Origin: Deltaproteobacteria bacterium
GTDB lineage: Bacteria > Myxococcota_A > Polyangia > JAAYKL01
DNA length: 6,690 nt
Reading direction: 5' to 3'
Assembly (NCBI GenBank): GCA_011389755.1
Contig: JAABTR010000489.1
Coordinates: 1-6,690 of the forward strand
Shown here: positions 1-6,530 of the stretch, in pieces
Numbering within the stretch: position 1 is the first letter of the stretch
Layout of the letters: every line of letters begins with the position of its first letter
Position numbers and translations under genes: made by a program
The notes under the pieces: model-generated
Database searches by the model: none
What the model saw: only the letters and a program-made list of their open reading frames with translations
What the model was told of the DNA's origin: nothing

Positions 1-747
1 CTGGCCGGGGGTAATGTCCAGGTGGTGGTCAACGCCCTCATCAGCGCCGACAAGGCCAACATCGATCTGTCCTTTGCCCGGGCCGTGGCCATCGATCTCG
101 CCGGCCGCAACGTGCTCGAGGCCGTTCAGATGTCGGTGAACCCCAAGGTGATCACCACGCCCAAGGTGACGGCCATGGCCAAGGACGGCATCCAGCTCTC
201 CGCGGTGACGCGGATCACCGTGCGGGCCAACATCGACCGGCTCGTGGGCGGCGCCGGCGAGGAGACAGTCGTCGCGCGTGTGGGCGAGGGCATCGTGTCC
301 ACCATCGGCTCGGCGTCAGATCACAAGGCGGTGCTGGAGAACCCCGACAACATCTCCAAGAACGTGCTCGCCAAGGGCCTGGACGCGGGCACGGCGTTCG
401 AGATCCTCTCCATCGACATCGCGGACGTGGACGTCGGCGCGAACATCGGCGCCAAGCTCAACGCCGAGCGGGCCGAGGCCGACAAGCAGGTGGCTCAGGC
501 CGCGGCGGAGGGGCGGCGCGCCATGGCAATGGCCCAGGAGCAGGAGATGAAGGCCCGGGTCGTCGAGATGCAGTCCAAGCTCGTCGAGGCTGAGGCGCGG
601 GTGCCCATGGCCATCGCCGAGGCGCTGCGCAACGGGAATCTCGGCGCTATGGATTACTTCAACTTTAAGAACGTCGTCGCGGACACTCAGATGCGCGAGT
701 CGATCTCCAAGACGGCCGGCCCCGATGGGTCGAGCCCGAAGAAGTGA
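1..747 (+). CDS. floA: Flotillin-like protein FloA (SPFH family), 3' part; start lies upstream of the window
   Basis: The reading frame is open from base 1 and ends with TGA at 745-747, giving 248 visible residues of a family usually about 330 long. About 80 N-terminal residues, including the membrane-inserting segment, are therefore missing. The first in-window ATG at base 22 is internal and should not be taken as the start. Blocks typical of bacterial FloA/YqfA are clear: LISADKAN, IDLAGRNVLEAVQMSVNPKV, KDGIQ, TVRANIDRLVGGAGEETV, ARVGEGIV, FEILSIDIADVDVG, AQEQEMKA and a terminal MRESIS. The SPFH part is followed by a Glu/Ala-rich helical region (about visible residues 145-215) expected to form coiled coils. 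FloA proteins oligomerise on the inner face of the membrane and organise membrane microdomains. NfeD-type proteases often neighbour flotillins, but none is seen downstream here. The gene heads a closely packed gene set. Confidence 0.95.
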   Translation: MAGGNVQVVVNALISADKANIDLSFARAVAIDLAGRNVLEAVQMSVNPKVITTPKVTAMAKDGIQLSAVTRITVRANIDRLVGGAGEETVVARVGEGIVSTIGSASDHKAVLENPDNISKNVLAKGLDAGTAFEILSIDIADVDVGANIGAKLNAERAEADKQVAQAAAEGRRAMAMAQEQEMKARVVEMQSKLVEAEARVPMAIAEALRNGNLGAMDYFNFKNVVADTQMRESISKTAGPDGSSPKK

Positions 748-750
748 TTC

Positions 751-942
751 ATGGCCGATGACGCACGACGGGCGCGCGCTTTCGTCTGGAAGCTGGTCCT
801 CGCCGACATCCTGACCGCCCGGGGCGAAATAGGACCGCTGCAGCGAGTCTGGGCGCCCGGCTTCGACCGGCGTCTCTTGCGAGGGCGGCGGCGCCCCGCC
901 GTGGACAAAGAAGGCGAAAAGAGCGGGCAAGAGGATGGATAA
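751..942 (+). CDS. Possible small basic hypothetical protein (63 residues) between floA and the 540-residue gene
   Basis: I do not recognise this protein. The ATG lies 3 nt after the floA stop, and the TAA at 940-942 falls inside the start of the next gene, an 8-nt overlap. About three quarters of its codons end in G or C, close to the neighbouring genes and higher than in the non-coding stretches. The product starts MADDARRARAFVWKLVLADIL, which could form one amphipathic helix, and continues into a basic Arg-rich segment (RRLLRGRRRP) and a charged tail. There is no signal peptide or membrane segment. Upstream there is only a weak purine run (GAAGAAG, overlapping the floA end), so expression would depend on translational coupling to floA. 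Its position filling the gap exactly supports it; its short length and lack of recognisable homology argue for caution. It could instead be a spacer that happens to be open. Confidence 0.5.
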   Translation: MADDARRARAFVWKLVLADILTARGEIGPLQRVWAPGFDRRLLRGRRRPAVDKEGEKSGQEDG

Positions 943-2557
943 CTGGATCGAACTGATTATCTACGCGATCGTGCTGGGCTTGGGCGGCCTGTCCCAGCTC
1001 TTTAAGGCGTTTCGCAGCCGCTCGAGGGAAATCCCAAAACCGGGGCCCGCGCCCCGGCCTGTAACTGGTCGGCCCTCGGTGCCCTTCGACGAGGCTGTCT
1101 TTTCGTCACCCGATGTCTCGAAGAAGCGCCTGGTGGAGCTGCGAGACAAGACGCGCCGGCTCCTCGAGCGGGGGCGGGATGTCGATCGCGGTATCCGCTT
1201 GGTCGGCGGCGCTACGGTGCTGGCAAGTGACTCTCTGGCCGAGGACGTCCTCGGGCCGCTCTCGAGCATCGAGACCGAGCTCTCCTCGGCCGTCGAGTCT
1301 CCCGGCGCGTTGACCGCAGATGACGCTTCTGCGCTCGAAGGCCTTGTGGCGCGCAGCGCGGCTGTCCTGGAGCTGCTCGAGGGGATCGTGAACCAGCGCA
1401 CCGGCCCGGCAAACGCGGTGCTGCTCGACAGGCTCGATCGCGCGGCGCAGGCGCTGCTCGATCCCTTTTTGCGTCACGCCCGCGCTCGGCGCATCCCGTA
1501 TCCCACGCGGCACGCGGCGGTGAGCCTCGTGCCCACGGGCACGGTCCCCCCCGCGGCGCTGTCGGAGGCCGCGCTCGCGTCAGTCGCCGTGGATCCCAAG
1601 ATGTCAGAAACCCCGGTGGGGTGGATGGCGCTGCCCCGGGATGTGATGCGGGATGTCTTGGTGAGCACGCCGCGGCTGGCCTCCAGCGTGCACTCCGCCA
1701 TCCAGGCCCGTCACCTCGCCGACTTTCAGTTCGCCCAGGTGACGGAAAATCAAGCGGTCTCAGGGCTCGTCGCCCGGTGGATGCCGCGGCTGTTTTTCGA
1801 TGCGGGCGCCTGCTTGATGCTGGGGCCGGCCTATGTGGCGGGGTTGCGAAGCGAGATAGAGCTCGAGCGGTTGTCGGCGATGGACAGCCTCACAGCCTGG
1901 ATTGATGGCGAGGCAGTGCTTCTCCCCGAATTGCCCGCGCACGTGCGCATGATGGCCGCGGCGCGGGTGCTGCAGCACCTGGGGATGGGCGATGAGGCTC
2001 AGCGCCGCTGGAAACAGTGGAACGACAAGGTGGGCGCGCCCACCCAGCTCGTGGTGCGGCTGCCCTCTGGGCTGACGCGGGAGCTGCCCTTAACGCTCGT
2101 GCAAGACGCCGTGCTGAAAAGCGTCGACGCCATGGTCAAGACGCCGTTCGGACCTCTGTCGGGCACGGCTCTGCGCGAAATTCCCGGGGTCTCTTTGAGA
2201 CTGGAAGGCTACGAGCGCATGGTCGAGCTGCGAGACGCGCTGCTCGAAGGCGACGCAGAGCGCGAGCACCCGCGGGTGGTCCTGGGCGCCGCCTTGCTCG
2301 CCGTGGAGAGATCCGAAACTCGGGAGGGGCGCGTAGGGAGGGCCGCGCTGCGGTGTCTCGATGTTTCGGCGGTGGCCCGCGTCCGTGCGCCCCTCGGCGG
2401 CCTGCCTGCCGAAGAGTCCTTGCGGGAGATGCTGCGATCTCCGCGCTCAATCGCGGACGCCGTGGTCCTCGGAGCGACCTTGTCACCGCGCCCGGGCCCG
2501 GGGCTTCGGGGTCTGCGAAGAGCGAAAAGAAGTCGCATCGGTCTGATGATGCGATGA
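935..2557 (+). CDS. Membrane-anchored protein of unknown function, 540 residues, in the floA gene set
   Basis: The family is not recognised. The N-terminus has one membrane segment (about residues 4-23, WIELIIYAIVLGLGGLSQLF) with no cleavage or lipid motif. It is followed by a basic stretch (KAFRSRSREIPK), so by the positive-inside rule the body should be cytoplasmic. A Pro-rich linker (about 35-50) leads to a mostly helical body. One region has a conserved-looking WMPRLFFDAGACLMLGPAY block around D289. It resembles a hydrophobic helix carrying one acidic residue, but no HExxH or other catalytic motif is present, so no enzyme activity is claimed. The C-terminus is basic (RGLRRAKRSRIG). The ATG at 935 is preceded by the purine-rich GGGCAAGAGG, and the start overlaps the end of the small upstream ORF. 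The stop overlaps the next start as ATGA. Tight spacing and shared membrane location suggest work with FloA; this is inference. Confidence 0.88.
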   Translation: MDNWIELIIYAIVLGLGGLSQLFKAFRSRSREIPKPGPAPRPVTGRPSVPFDEAVFSSPDVSKKRLVELRDKTRRLLERGRDVDRGIRLVGGATVLASDSLAEDVLGPLSSIETELSSAVESPGALTADDASALEGLVARSAAVLELLEGIVNQRTGPANAVLLDRLDRAAQALLDPFLRHARARRIPYPTRHAAVSLVPTGTVPPAALSEAALASVAVDPKMSETPVGWMALPRDVMRDVLVSTPRLASSVHSAIQARHLADFQFAQVTENQAVSGLVARWMPRLFFDAGACLMLGPAYVAGLRSEIELERLSAMDSLTAWIDGEAVLLPELPAHVRMMAAARVLQHLGMGDEAQRRWKQWNDKVGAPTQLVVRLPSGLTRELPLTLVQDAVLKSVDAMVKTPFGPLSGTALREIPGVSLRLEGYERMVELRDALLEGDAEREHPRVVLGAALLAVERSETREGRVGRAALRCLDVSAVARVRAPLGGLPAEESLREMLRSPRSIADAVVLGATLSPRPGPGLRGLRRAKRSRIGLMMR

Positions 2558-3594
2558 CAGACACGCCGCAAAGAGTCATCTACTGCTGCGTCGCCCCGGA
2601 AGTCTCGGACGATGTCTCGGACCTGCTCGAGAGGATGCGCGGGGCCGACTACCGGGTCCTGGTGGGCAACGATCCAGATGAACTGCTCCTACTCTTGGAG
2701 CTGTCCAGGCCCGAGGCGCTGCTCTACACCCTCGAGACCGAGGCATCGGAGCTGTCATCGGGGTTTCGGGTCATCGAGAGGCGGGCGCTCGAGCAAGGGC
2801 TGCCGCTCATCGTGGTTCGGCCGAAAGAGCCCGCGAGCGGCGGTCTCGAATCGGCGCTGTGGTTGCCAAGGGATTCTCGCTTCGAGAAGATCGCCGTCGG
2901 TGCCCACGATCTTTTGGGCAGGCTCGAGGAGCAGGGGAGCCCGCAGAGCTTCGTCGCCCCTGAGAGCGGAGCTGCTAAGGGCGACGACGAGGGACTTTTT
3001 GGAGAAGAGTTGCGCGATTTCGTCGAAGACGGCGAGAGGGTGATCGAGGTGGAGACACGGCTTGTGTCACAAGGGCCGCCGCGAATACGCACGACCATCT
3101 CGAGTCAGGACGGGCTCTTGTTGCAAGAAGACCAGCCCGCGGACCCACTGGACGCAGATCTCGCGAGCAAGGTCGAGGCCCAGCACATGCTGGCGCTGGC
3201 CGTCTATCGCACAAGGGGCAAGGAGAACGTCGGCGGCGTCGAATCTGCCTACCACGGCGAGATCAGCGAGCCCATCGTGTTGCCTGAGGTGTCCGCGACA
3301 CAGGAGCGCAAGAGACGAGAACCGGACAGCGCGGTCTTACCTTTGGTGCTCCTCGGCGCCGGCGCCGTCGCCGGTTTGCTGGTGGCGATGTTCGTCATGA
3401 TCGCCCCTACCTTGAACCGGCCCAAAGTGGTGGAGCGTCCGGGGCTGTCTGATACGCGCGCGGGGCAGCCGCAGCCGGGCGCTCGGGCTGGCTTTCGCGA
3501 TGGGAGGGGGGCCGAATATCTCTTTTGGCCCCCCTACGCGAGCGACACCGGCGACGACACCGCCACCGAGAGCGAGGGCCCTGTGGGCCGCTAA
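2554..3594 (+). CDS. Single-pass membrane protein with a degenerate receiver-like N-terminal domain, 346 residues
   Basis: The start was chosen at the ATGA overlap with the preceding stop. The frame stays open further upstream to 2017, but that part lies wholly inside the previous gene and reads as Arg/Ala-rich shadow sequence. Residues about 7-120 follow the rhythm of a response-regulator receiver fold: strand RVIYCCVAP, helix, strand YRVLVGN, helix, strand EALLYTLE, helix, strand PLIVVRP. The acidic pocket is replaced by C11-C12-V13-A14, and the phospho-acceptor position appears to be T59, so it should not accept phosphate; this fold call is inference. An acidic linker (about 130-250) follows, then a basic patch (QERKRRE), a membrane segment (about 260-284) and a roughly 60-residue tail expected outside the cytoplasm. 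No strong Shine-Dalgarno is visible, consistent with translation coupled to the upstream gene. A role as a docking protein for a FloA assembly is possible but unproven. Confidence 0.85.
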   Translation: MTDTPQRVIYCCVAPEVSDDVSDLLERMRGADYRVLVGNDPDELLLLLELSRPEALLYTLETEASELSSGFRVIERRALEQGLPLIVVRPKEPASGGLESALWLPRDSRFEKIAVGAHDLLGRLEEQGSPQSFVAPESGAAKGDDEGLFGEELRDFVEDGERVIEVETRLVSQGPPRIRTTISSQDGLLLQEDQPADPLDADLASKVEAQHMLALAVYRTRGKENVGGVESAYHGEISEPIVLPEVSATQERKRREPDSAVLPLVLLGAGAVAGLLVAMFVMIAPTLNRPKVVERPGLSDTRAGQPQPGARAGFRDGRGAEYLFWPPYASDTGDDTATESEGPVGR

Positions 3595-3616
3595 AAAAAT
3601 TTTAAAAGAAAATTTT
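3595..3616 (+). promoter_or_regulatory. A/T-only element with repeated AAAATTTT ahead of the lipoprotein gene
   Basis: Directly after the TAA of the preceding gene lies a run that is A/T except for one G. It contains two copies of the self-complementary AAAATTTT (3596-3603 and 3609-3616) separated by AAAAG. In such a GC-rich sequence this stands out. It could be an UP-element or part of a promoter for the lipoprotein gene, an intrinsically bent segment, or a weak A/T hairpin. I could not find a convincing -35/-10 pair, so the role is open. Confidence 0.3.
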
Positions 3617-3625
3617 CCCGTCTCG

Positions 3626-3659
3626 GCCTCCATCCGCGTCTGCTCCTTAAAGAGGAGGC
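3626..3659 (+). promoter_or_regulatory. Strong Shine-Dalgarno with two possible anti-Shine-Dalgarno segments
   Basis: AGGAGG at 3653-3658 lies 5 nt before the ATG at 3664 and fixes that start. Two upstream segments can pair with it. CTCCT at 3643-3647 pairs with AGGAG at 3653-3657 across a 5-nt loop. GCCTCC at 3626-3631 pairs with GGAGGC at 3654-3659. The two pairings exclude each other and both would hide the ribosome site. The Shine-Dalgarno itself is secure; control of translation by the pairing is inference. Confidence 0.5.
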
Positions 3660-3663
3660 GCCC

Positions 3664-5454
3664 ATGAAGAAAAAAATTGAAACCATAGGGATCGCTTTAT
3701 TGGCCGTGACGAGCGTTGCCTGCATGGACAGGCCCCTGGCACCGATTTGCCCGGTGCCCATCGAGGTCAAGAGCAACGAGGTCAAGGTCGGCGGCTACCT
3801 GGGGGTCGACATGCTCGTGGTGGTGGACAACTCGCTGTCGATGGCGGAGGAGCAGGCCATCTTGACCGAGGGCTTTTTCACCTTGATCGGCGCCCTGACG
3901 GAGGATACGGCCCGGAAGGTGGACGACGTGCGGGTCGCCATCGTGAGCTCGGACATGGGGTTGCAGTACGGGGGCCAGGCTCCCCCGGTCAGCGTTTACA
4001 AAGGCATATGTCCAAGCGCCCGCGGGGACGACGGGGCTTTCAAGATGGACCCCACATGTGTGGACTTCGAATCGCGCATGTACTTGGAAACCTCCGCCGA
4101 TGCGCCGAACCCCAACCTGGCCGAGCAGTTTGCGTGCGCAGCCAAGCTCGGGATAGAGGGCTGCGGCATCGAGCAGCAGCTCGAGGCGGCGGTCCGCGGT
4201 GTGGAGCGCGGGAAAAAAGAGTTCGACTTCGTGCGGGACCGCTATCTTCTCGCGGTCCTCGTGGTCTCCGACGAGGAGGACTGCTCCATCGAAGACGCTG
4301 GGCTTTTCAAGACGCCGGAGTGGGAAAACAAAATCAATACGGCTTGCAACTTGCCCGCGAGCAACGAGGAGAACTACCTCTATCCCACGTCGCGGTACCG
4401 CAAGGCGCTCGCTGAGCTCAAGGGATCCGAGGAGCGGCCCGACTACGACGCGGTGGTCTTTGCGGCCATCGTCGGCGTTCCAAACGACGACGGTGGCTGC
4501 CAGGGGCCCGGAGACGCCCTCGGGGGGTGCATCGAACGGCCCGAGATGGAGTTTGTTCCCTATAAAAAGCGCGAAGGTGATAATTTCCTCGTCTTTAAAG
4601 AGGCCTGCATGCGGTTCGACGCCGAGGGCGAGGAGGTCACCGGCGCGACTCCGGGGCGCAGGTACGTCAAAGTGGCGCAGGATTTCGGCGACAACGGCTA
4701 TGTCTACTCCATCTGCAACGCAAACTGGAGCCCGGCCATGGAGAAGATCGCCGAGCTCATCCGGGACAAGACGAAGGGCAGCTGCTTTGACCGGGCCCTT
4801 GAGTGGGACCCGGCCACCGAGACCGCCAAGTGCGACGTGTTCCTCAAGTACCGCTTCGAGACCGCCGGGCTGCCCTGTCCGGCGGAGCTCGAAGCCGCAG
4901 AGGGATCTGTCATCCGCAAGACCGTCTCGGACGGCGGCGATTTTTCCTATGAGCTCGTTTCGTGCCCTCTGCCCAAGCTGCCGGCCCCTCTGGCCTGCTC
5001 GGAGGCCCTCGCCGCGGTCGGTGAAAAACCCGAGACCCTCGGGTGGTACTACTGCAAGAACGACGAGCAGGACGATCGAAGCTGCAGATATCGCGTGGAG
5101 CTCACCGAGCAGGCGCAGGTAGCTGCGATGCCGACCGTCGGCGTGGAGGTGCGCTGCTTGTCGGAGTTCTCCTTTGAGGACGAGAACTGCCAGGAGAACA
5201 CCAACGCGAGCTGCATGGATGATCGGGACAACGACGGCAACGGGGTCTGGGACTGTGAGGATACGCCGGGCGTCCACGAGGCCGATCCCAACTGCTGCCC
5301 CATCACCAAGGACGCGGGTGGGACCTGCCGCGTCGACGCAGCCGCCGTCGCGAAGATCTGCCAGGTCGATCCTCAAACGAGCGAGGACCTGCCCGGCGCC
5401 TGCCTCAGGGCCATGGTCACCTTGGGATGTCGGGGAGATCCTGTGGTTGAATAA
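3664..5454 (+). CDS. Cysteine-rich vWA-domain lipoprotein with a Ca-binding-type loop, 596 residues
   Basis: The N-terminus is a lipoprotein signal: MKKK, a hydrophobic core (about 8-18) and SVAC with lipidation expected at C20. The residue after C20 is Met rather than Asp, so outer-membrane or surface placement is likely if the usual sorting rule holds. A von Willebrand A domain follows. Its metal-site motif DxSxS is D55-N56-S57-L58-S59 after strand MLVVV, and a later strand LLAVLVVSDEED contains D203, a candidate for the distal metal-site acid. There are 29 cysteines, 28 of them after the lipid cysteine, an even number that fits disulfides in an oxidising compartment. Near the C-terminus D520-x-D522-x-D524-G525 with D530, E532 and D533 looks like a thrombospondin type 3 or EF-hand-like calcium loop. 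Large secreted vWA lipoproteins of this style are common in myxobacteria, mostly uncharacterised; adhesion or binding is likely. Start: ATG after AGGAGG. A 69-nt gap with an A/T-rich element suggests its own promoter. Confidence 0.92.
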   Translation: MKKKIETIGIALLAVTSVACMDRPLAPICPVPIEVKSNEVKVGGYLGVDMLVVVDNSLSMAEEQAILTEGFFTLIGALTEDTARKVDDVRVAIVSSDMGLQYGGQAPPVSVYKGICPSARGDDGAFKMDPTCVDFESRMYLETSADAPNPNLAEQFACAAKLGIEGCGIEQQLEAAVRGVERGKKEFDFVRDRYLLAVLVVSDEEDCSIEDAGLFKTPEWENKINTACNLPASNEENYLYPTSRYRKALAELKGSEERPDYDAVVFAAIVGVPNDDGGCQGPGDALGGCIERPEMEFVPYKKREGDNFLVFKEACMRFDAEGEEVTGATPGRRYVKVAQDFGDNGYVYSICNANWSPAMEKIAELIRDKTKGSCFDRALEWDPATETAKCDVFLKYRFETAGLPCPAELEAAEGSVIRKTVSDGGDFSYELVSCPLPKLPAPLACSEALAAVGEKPETLGWYYCKNDEQDDRSCRYRVELTEQAQVAAMPTVGVEVRCLSEFSFEDENCQENTNASCMDDRDNDGNGVWDCEDTPGVHEADPNCCPITKDAGGTCRVDAAAVAKICQVDPQTSEDLPGACLRAMVTLGCRGDPVVE

Positions 5455-5468
5455 TCGGCAGGCGAGAT

Positions 5469-5535
5469 AAAAAAGACAAAAAAAGACGGCGAACTCGGTG
5501 GATGTGGGGGGGGCATCTGGGGCGAGTCCGCCGTC
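5469..5535 (-). terminator. Intrinsic-terminator-like hairpin reading leftward
   Basis: GACGGCGAACTCG at 5485-5497 and CGAGTCCGCCGTC at 5523-5535 form a 13-position stem. In rightward RNA position 5492/5528 is an A-C mismatch, but in leftward RNA it is a G-U wobble, so the stem is fully paired only on the minus strand. Leftward, the stem is followed at once by seven U (5484-5478), GUC and six more U (5474-5469). The 25-nt loop holds a second small stem, GATG/CATC (5501-5504 with 5514-5517), around a run of eight G. On the + side no U-tract follows the stem. No leftward gene is recognised to its right. Confidence 0.6.
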
Positions 5536-5719
5536 GAGATGGGGTTTCTCATTTCCGAGCCGCTCAGTCAACCCCGCCCTGCTATTTTTTTGCTTCTTTG
5601 TGAGTGCGTTTTAGGTCTCGACGAACATTTTTCGAAGAGTCTCACACATTTGTCACCGGACAGTTCCGAAGGCGTCGCAATGGCCATCTATGCTGGTTTG
5701 CTCAAAGAGGCTTTTTGCG
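5536..5719. other. Non-coding gap upstream of the response-regulator gene
   Basis: No gene is supported on either strand here. A T7 run lies at 5585-5591. A short inverted repeat TGTC-ACCG-GACA lies at 5651-5662, about 60 nt before the regulator start, and could be an operator, though 4-nt arms arise easily by chance. The promoter of the regulator gene is probably in this gap, but I see no good -35/-10 pair. The gap is less GC-rich than the genes around it, particularly around 5583-5660. Confidence 0.35.
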
Positions 5720-6439
5720 ATGCTGGAAAAGAAAAAAAATATCGTGATCATCGAGCCGGACGACGATTTCGCCGAGAAAATGAGCCGCGCTCTTCGGGAA
5801 TACGGATACCGGGTCCGTCGCGCTGCCGACGGCGAGTCCGGGCTCGAGCTCGCCTCGCAGGCGGTACCTTGTGTGGTACTTTTGGAGGTCGAGCTTCCCG
5901 GGGAGTCCGGAACGGAGATCTGCCGGCGACTCAAAGCCGACCGGGCAACGGCCCATGTGCCCATCGTGATCGTCACCAGCCGAAACTCGGAGACGGATCG
6001 TGTGGTCGGGTTCGAGCTGGGCGCCACAGACTACGTCACGAAGCCGCTGAGCCTGCGGGAGCTGGTCTTGCGGATACGGGCGATCTTGACGCGCCTCGAG
6101 AGCGCTCAGAAGAGCTCGGAGCTCGTGGTCGGTTGCTTGAGGATAGACACGAGCAGCTTCTGCGTCGAGGCGGACGGCCGCCCGATCTCGTTGACGAGAC
6201 AAGAGTTTCGCCTCTTGACCGTGCTGGCTCGGTCCCAGGGGCGCGTCTTTTCTCGCGGCGAGCTCCTCGACATGGTCTGGGGCGGCGAAGCCGAGGTCCT
6301 CGAGCGGACCGTGGACGCTCACATCAAAGGGCTGCGCGGCAAGCTCGGTGAGATGGGGTGCATCGTCGAGACGGTCCACGGCGTCGGATACCGCCTGAGC
6401 CGCGTCGAGGCCGACGCAGCCCGGAATCATGCCGGCTGA
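5720..6439 (+). CDS. OmpR/PhoB-type response regulator with a Glu in place of the phospho-acceptor Asp, 239 residues
   Basis: A receiver domain (about 6-125) is joined to a winged-helix DNA-binding domain (about 134-228). The C-terminal domain is a clear Trans_reg_C match: LTRQEFRLLTVLA, VFSRGELLDMVWG, the recognition helix RTVDAHIKGLRGKLG and VHGVGYRLS. In the receiver, the switch residues T86 and K108 (YVTKPL) are kept. The first acidic pair is E12-P13 rather than two acids, and the phospho-acceptor position in LLEVELPG is E56. The protein probably works without Asp phosphorylation, perhaps held in an active-like state by Glu; that is inference. The start at 5720 is favoured because AAAGAGG (5704-5710) lies 9 nt upstream and the length suits the family. 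An in-frame ATG at 5690 would add ten residues (MLVCSKRLFA) with no good ribosome site. No histidine kinase is adjacent in the window, so it looks like an orphan regulator. Its targets are unknown. Confidence 0.94.
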   Translation: MLEKKKNIVIIEPDDDFAEKMSRALREYGYRVRRAADGESGLELASQAVPCVVLLEVELPGESGTEICRRLKADRATAHVPIVIVTSRNSETDRVVGFELGATDYVTKPLSLRELVLRIRAILTRLESAQKSSELVVGCLRIDTSSFCVEADGRPISLTRQEFRLLTVLARSQGRVFSRGELLDMVWGGEAEVLERTVDAHIKGLRGKLGEMGCIVETVHGVGYRLSRVEADAARNHAG

Positions 6440-6530
6440 CCCGCAAGACAGCTCTTTCAATCTTCGCCTTCGCCTAAAAAAATTCACAAATCGCTCCCCG
6501 ATCCGTGAGGACGAGGCCTTCGGAAACCCA

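Noticed and set aside
316..930. A 204-residue minus-strand frame opposite floA and the small gene
   Set aside because: It mirrors the strongly recognisable floA sequence and shows only the Leu/Arg/Gly-rich composition typical of shadow frames.
2017..2553. Upstream extension of the 346-residue protein into the preceding gene
   Set aside because: It lies wholly within the 540-residue gene in another frame and is low-complexity Arg/Ala/Gly-rich. The ATGA overlap at 2554 is a natural start followed by normal protein sequence.
3576..3603. GGCCC-TGT-GGGCC hairpin followed by an A/T run at the end of the 346-residue gene, considered as a terminator
   Set aside because: The stem is inside coding sequence, the loop is only 3 nt, and what follows is mainly A with just four T, so it does not meet the usual terminator pattern.
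3697..5571. A 624-residue open frame on the minus strand opposite the vWA lipoprotein
   Set aside because: The + strand frame has a strong ribosome site, lipoprotein signal, vWA motif and calcium loop. The minus frame is open because of GC-rich codon bias and shows no recognisable domain.
5590..5618. TTGCTT and TTGTGA considered as -35 boxes for the regulator gene
   Set aside because: No acceptable -10 hexamer lies 16-18 nt downstream of either, so no promoter call is made.
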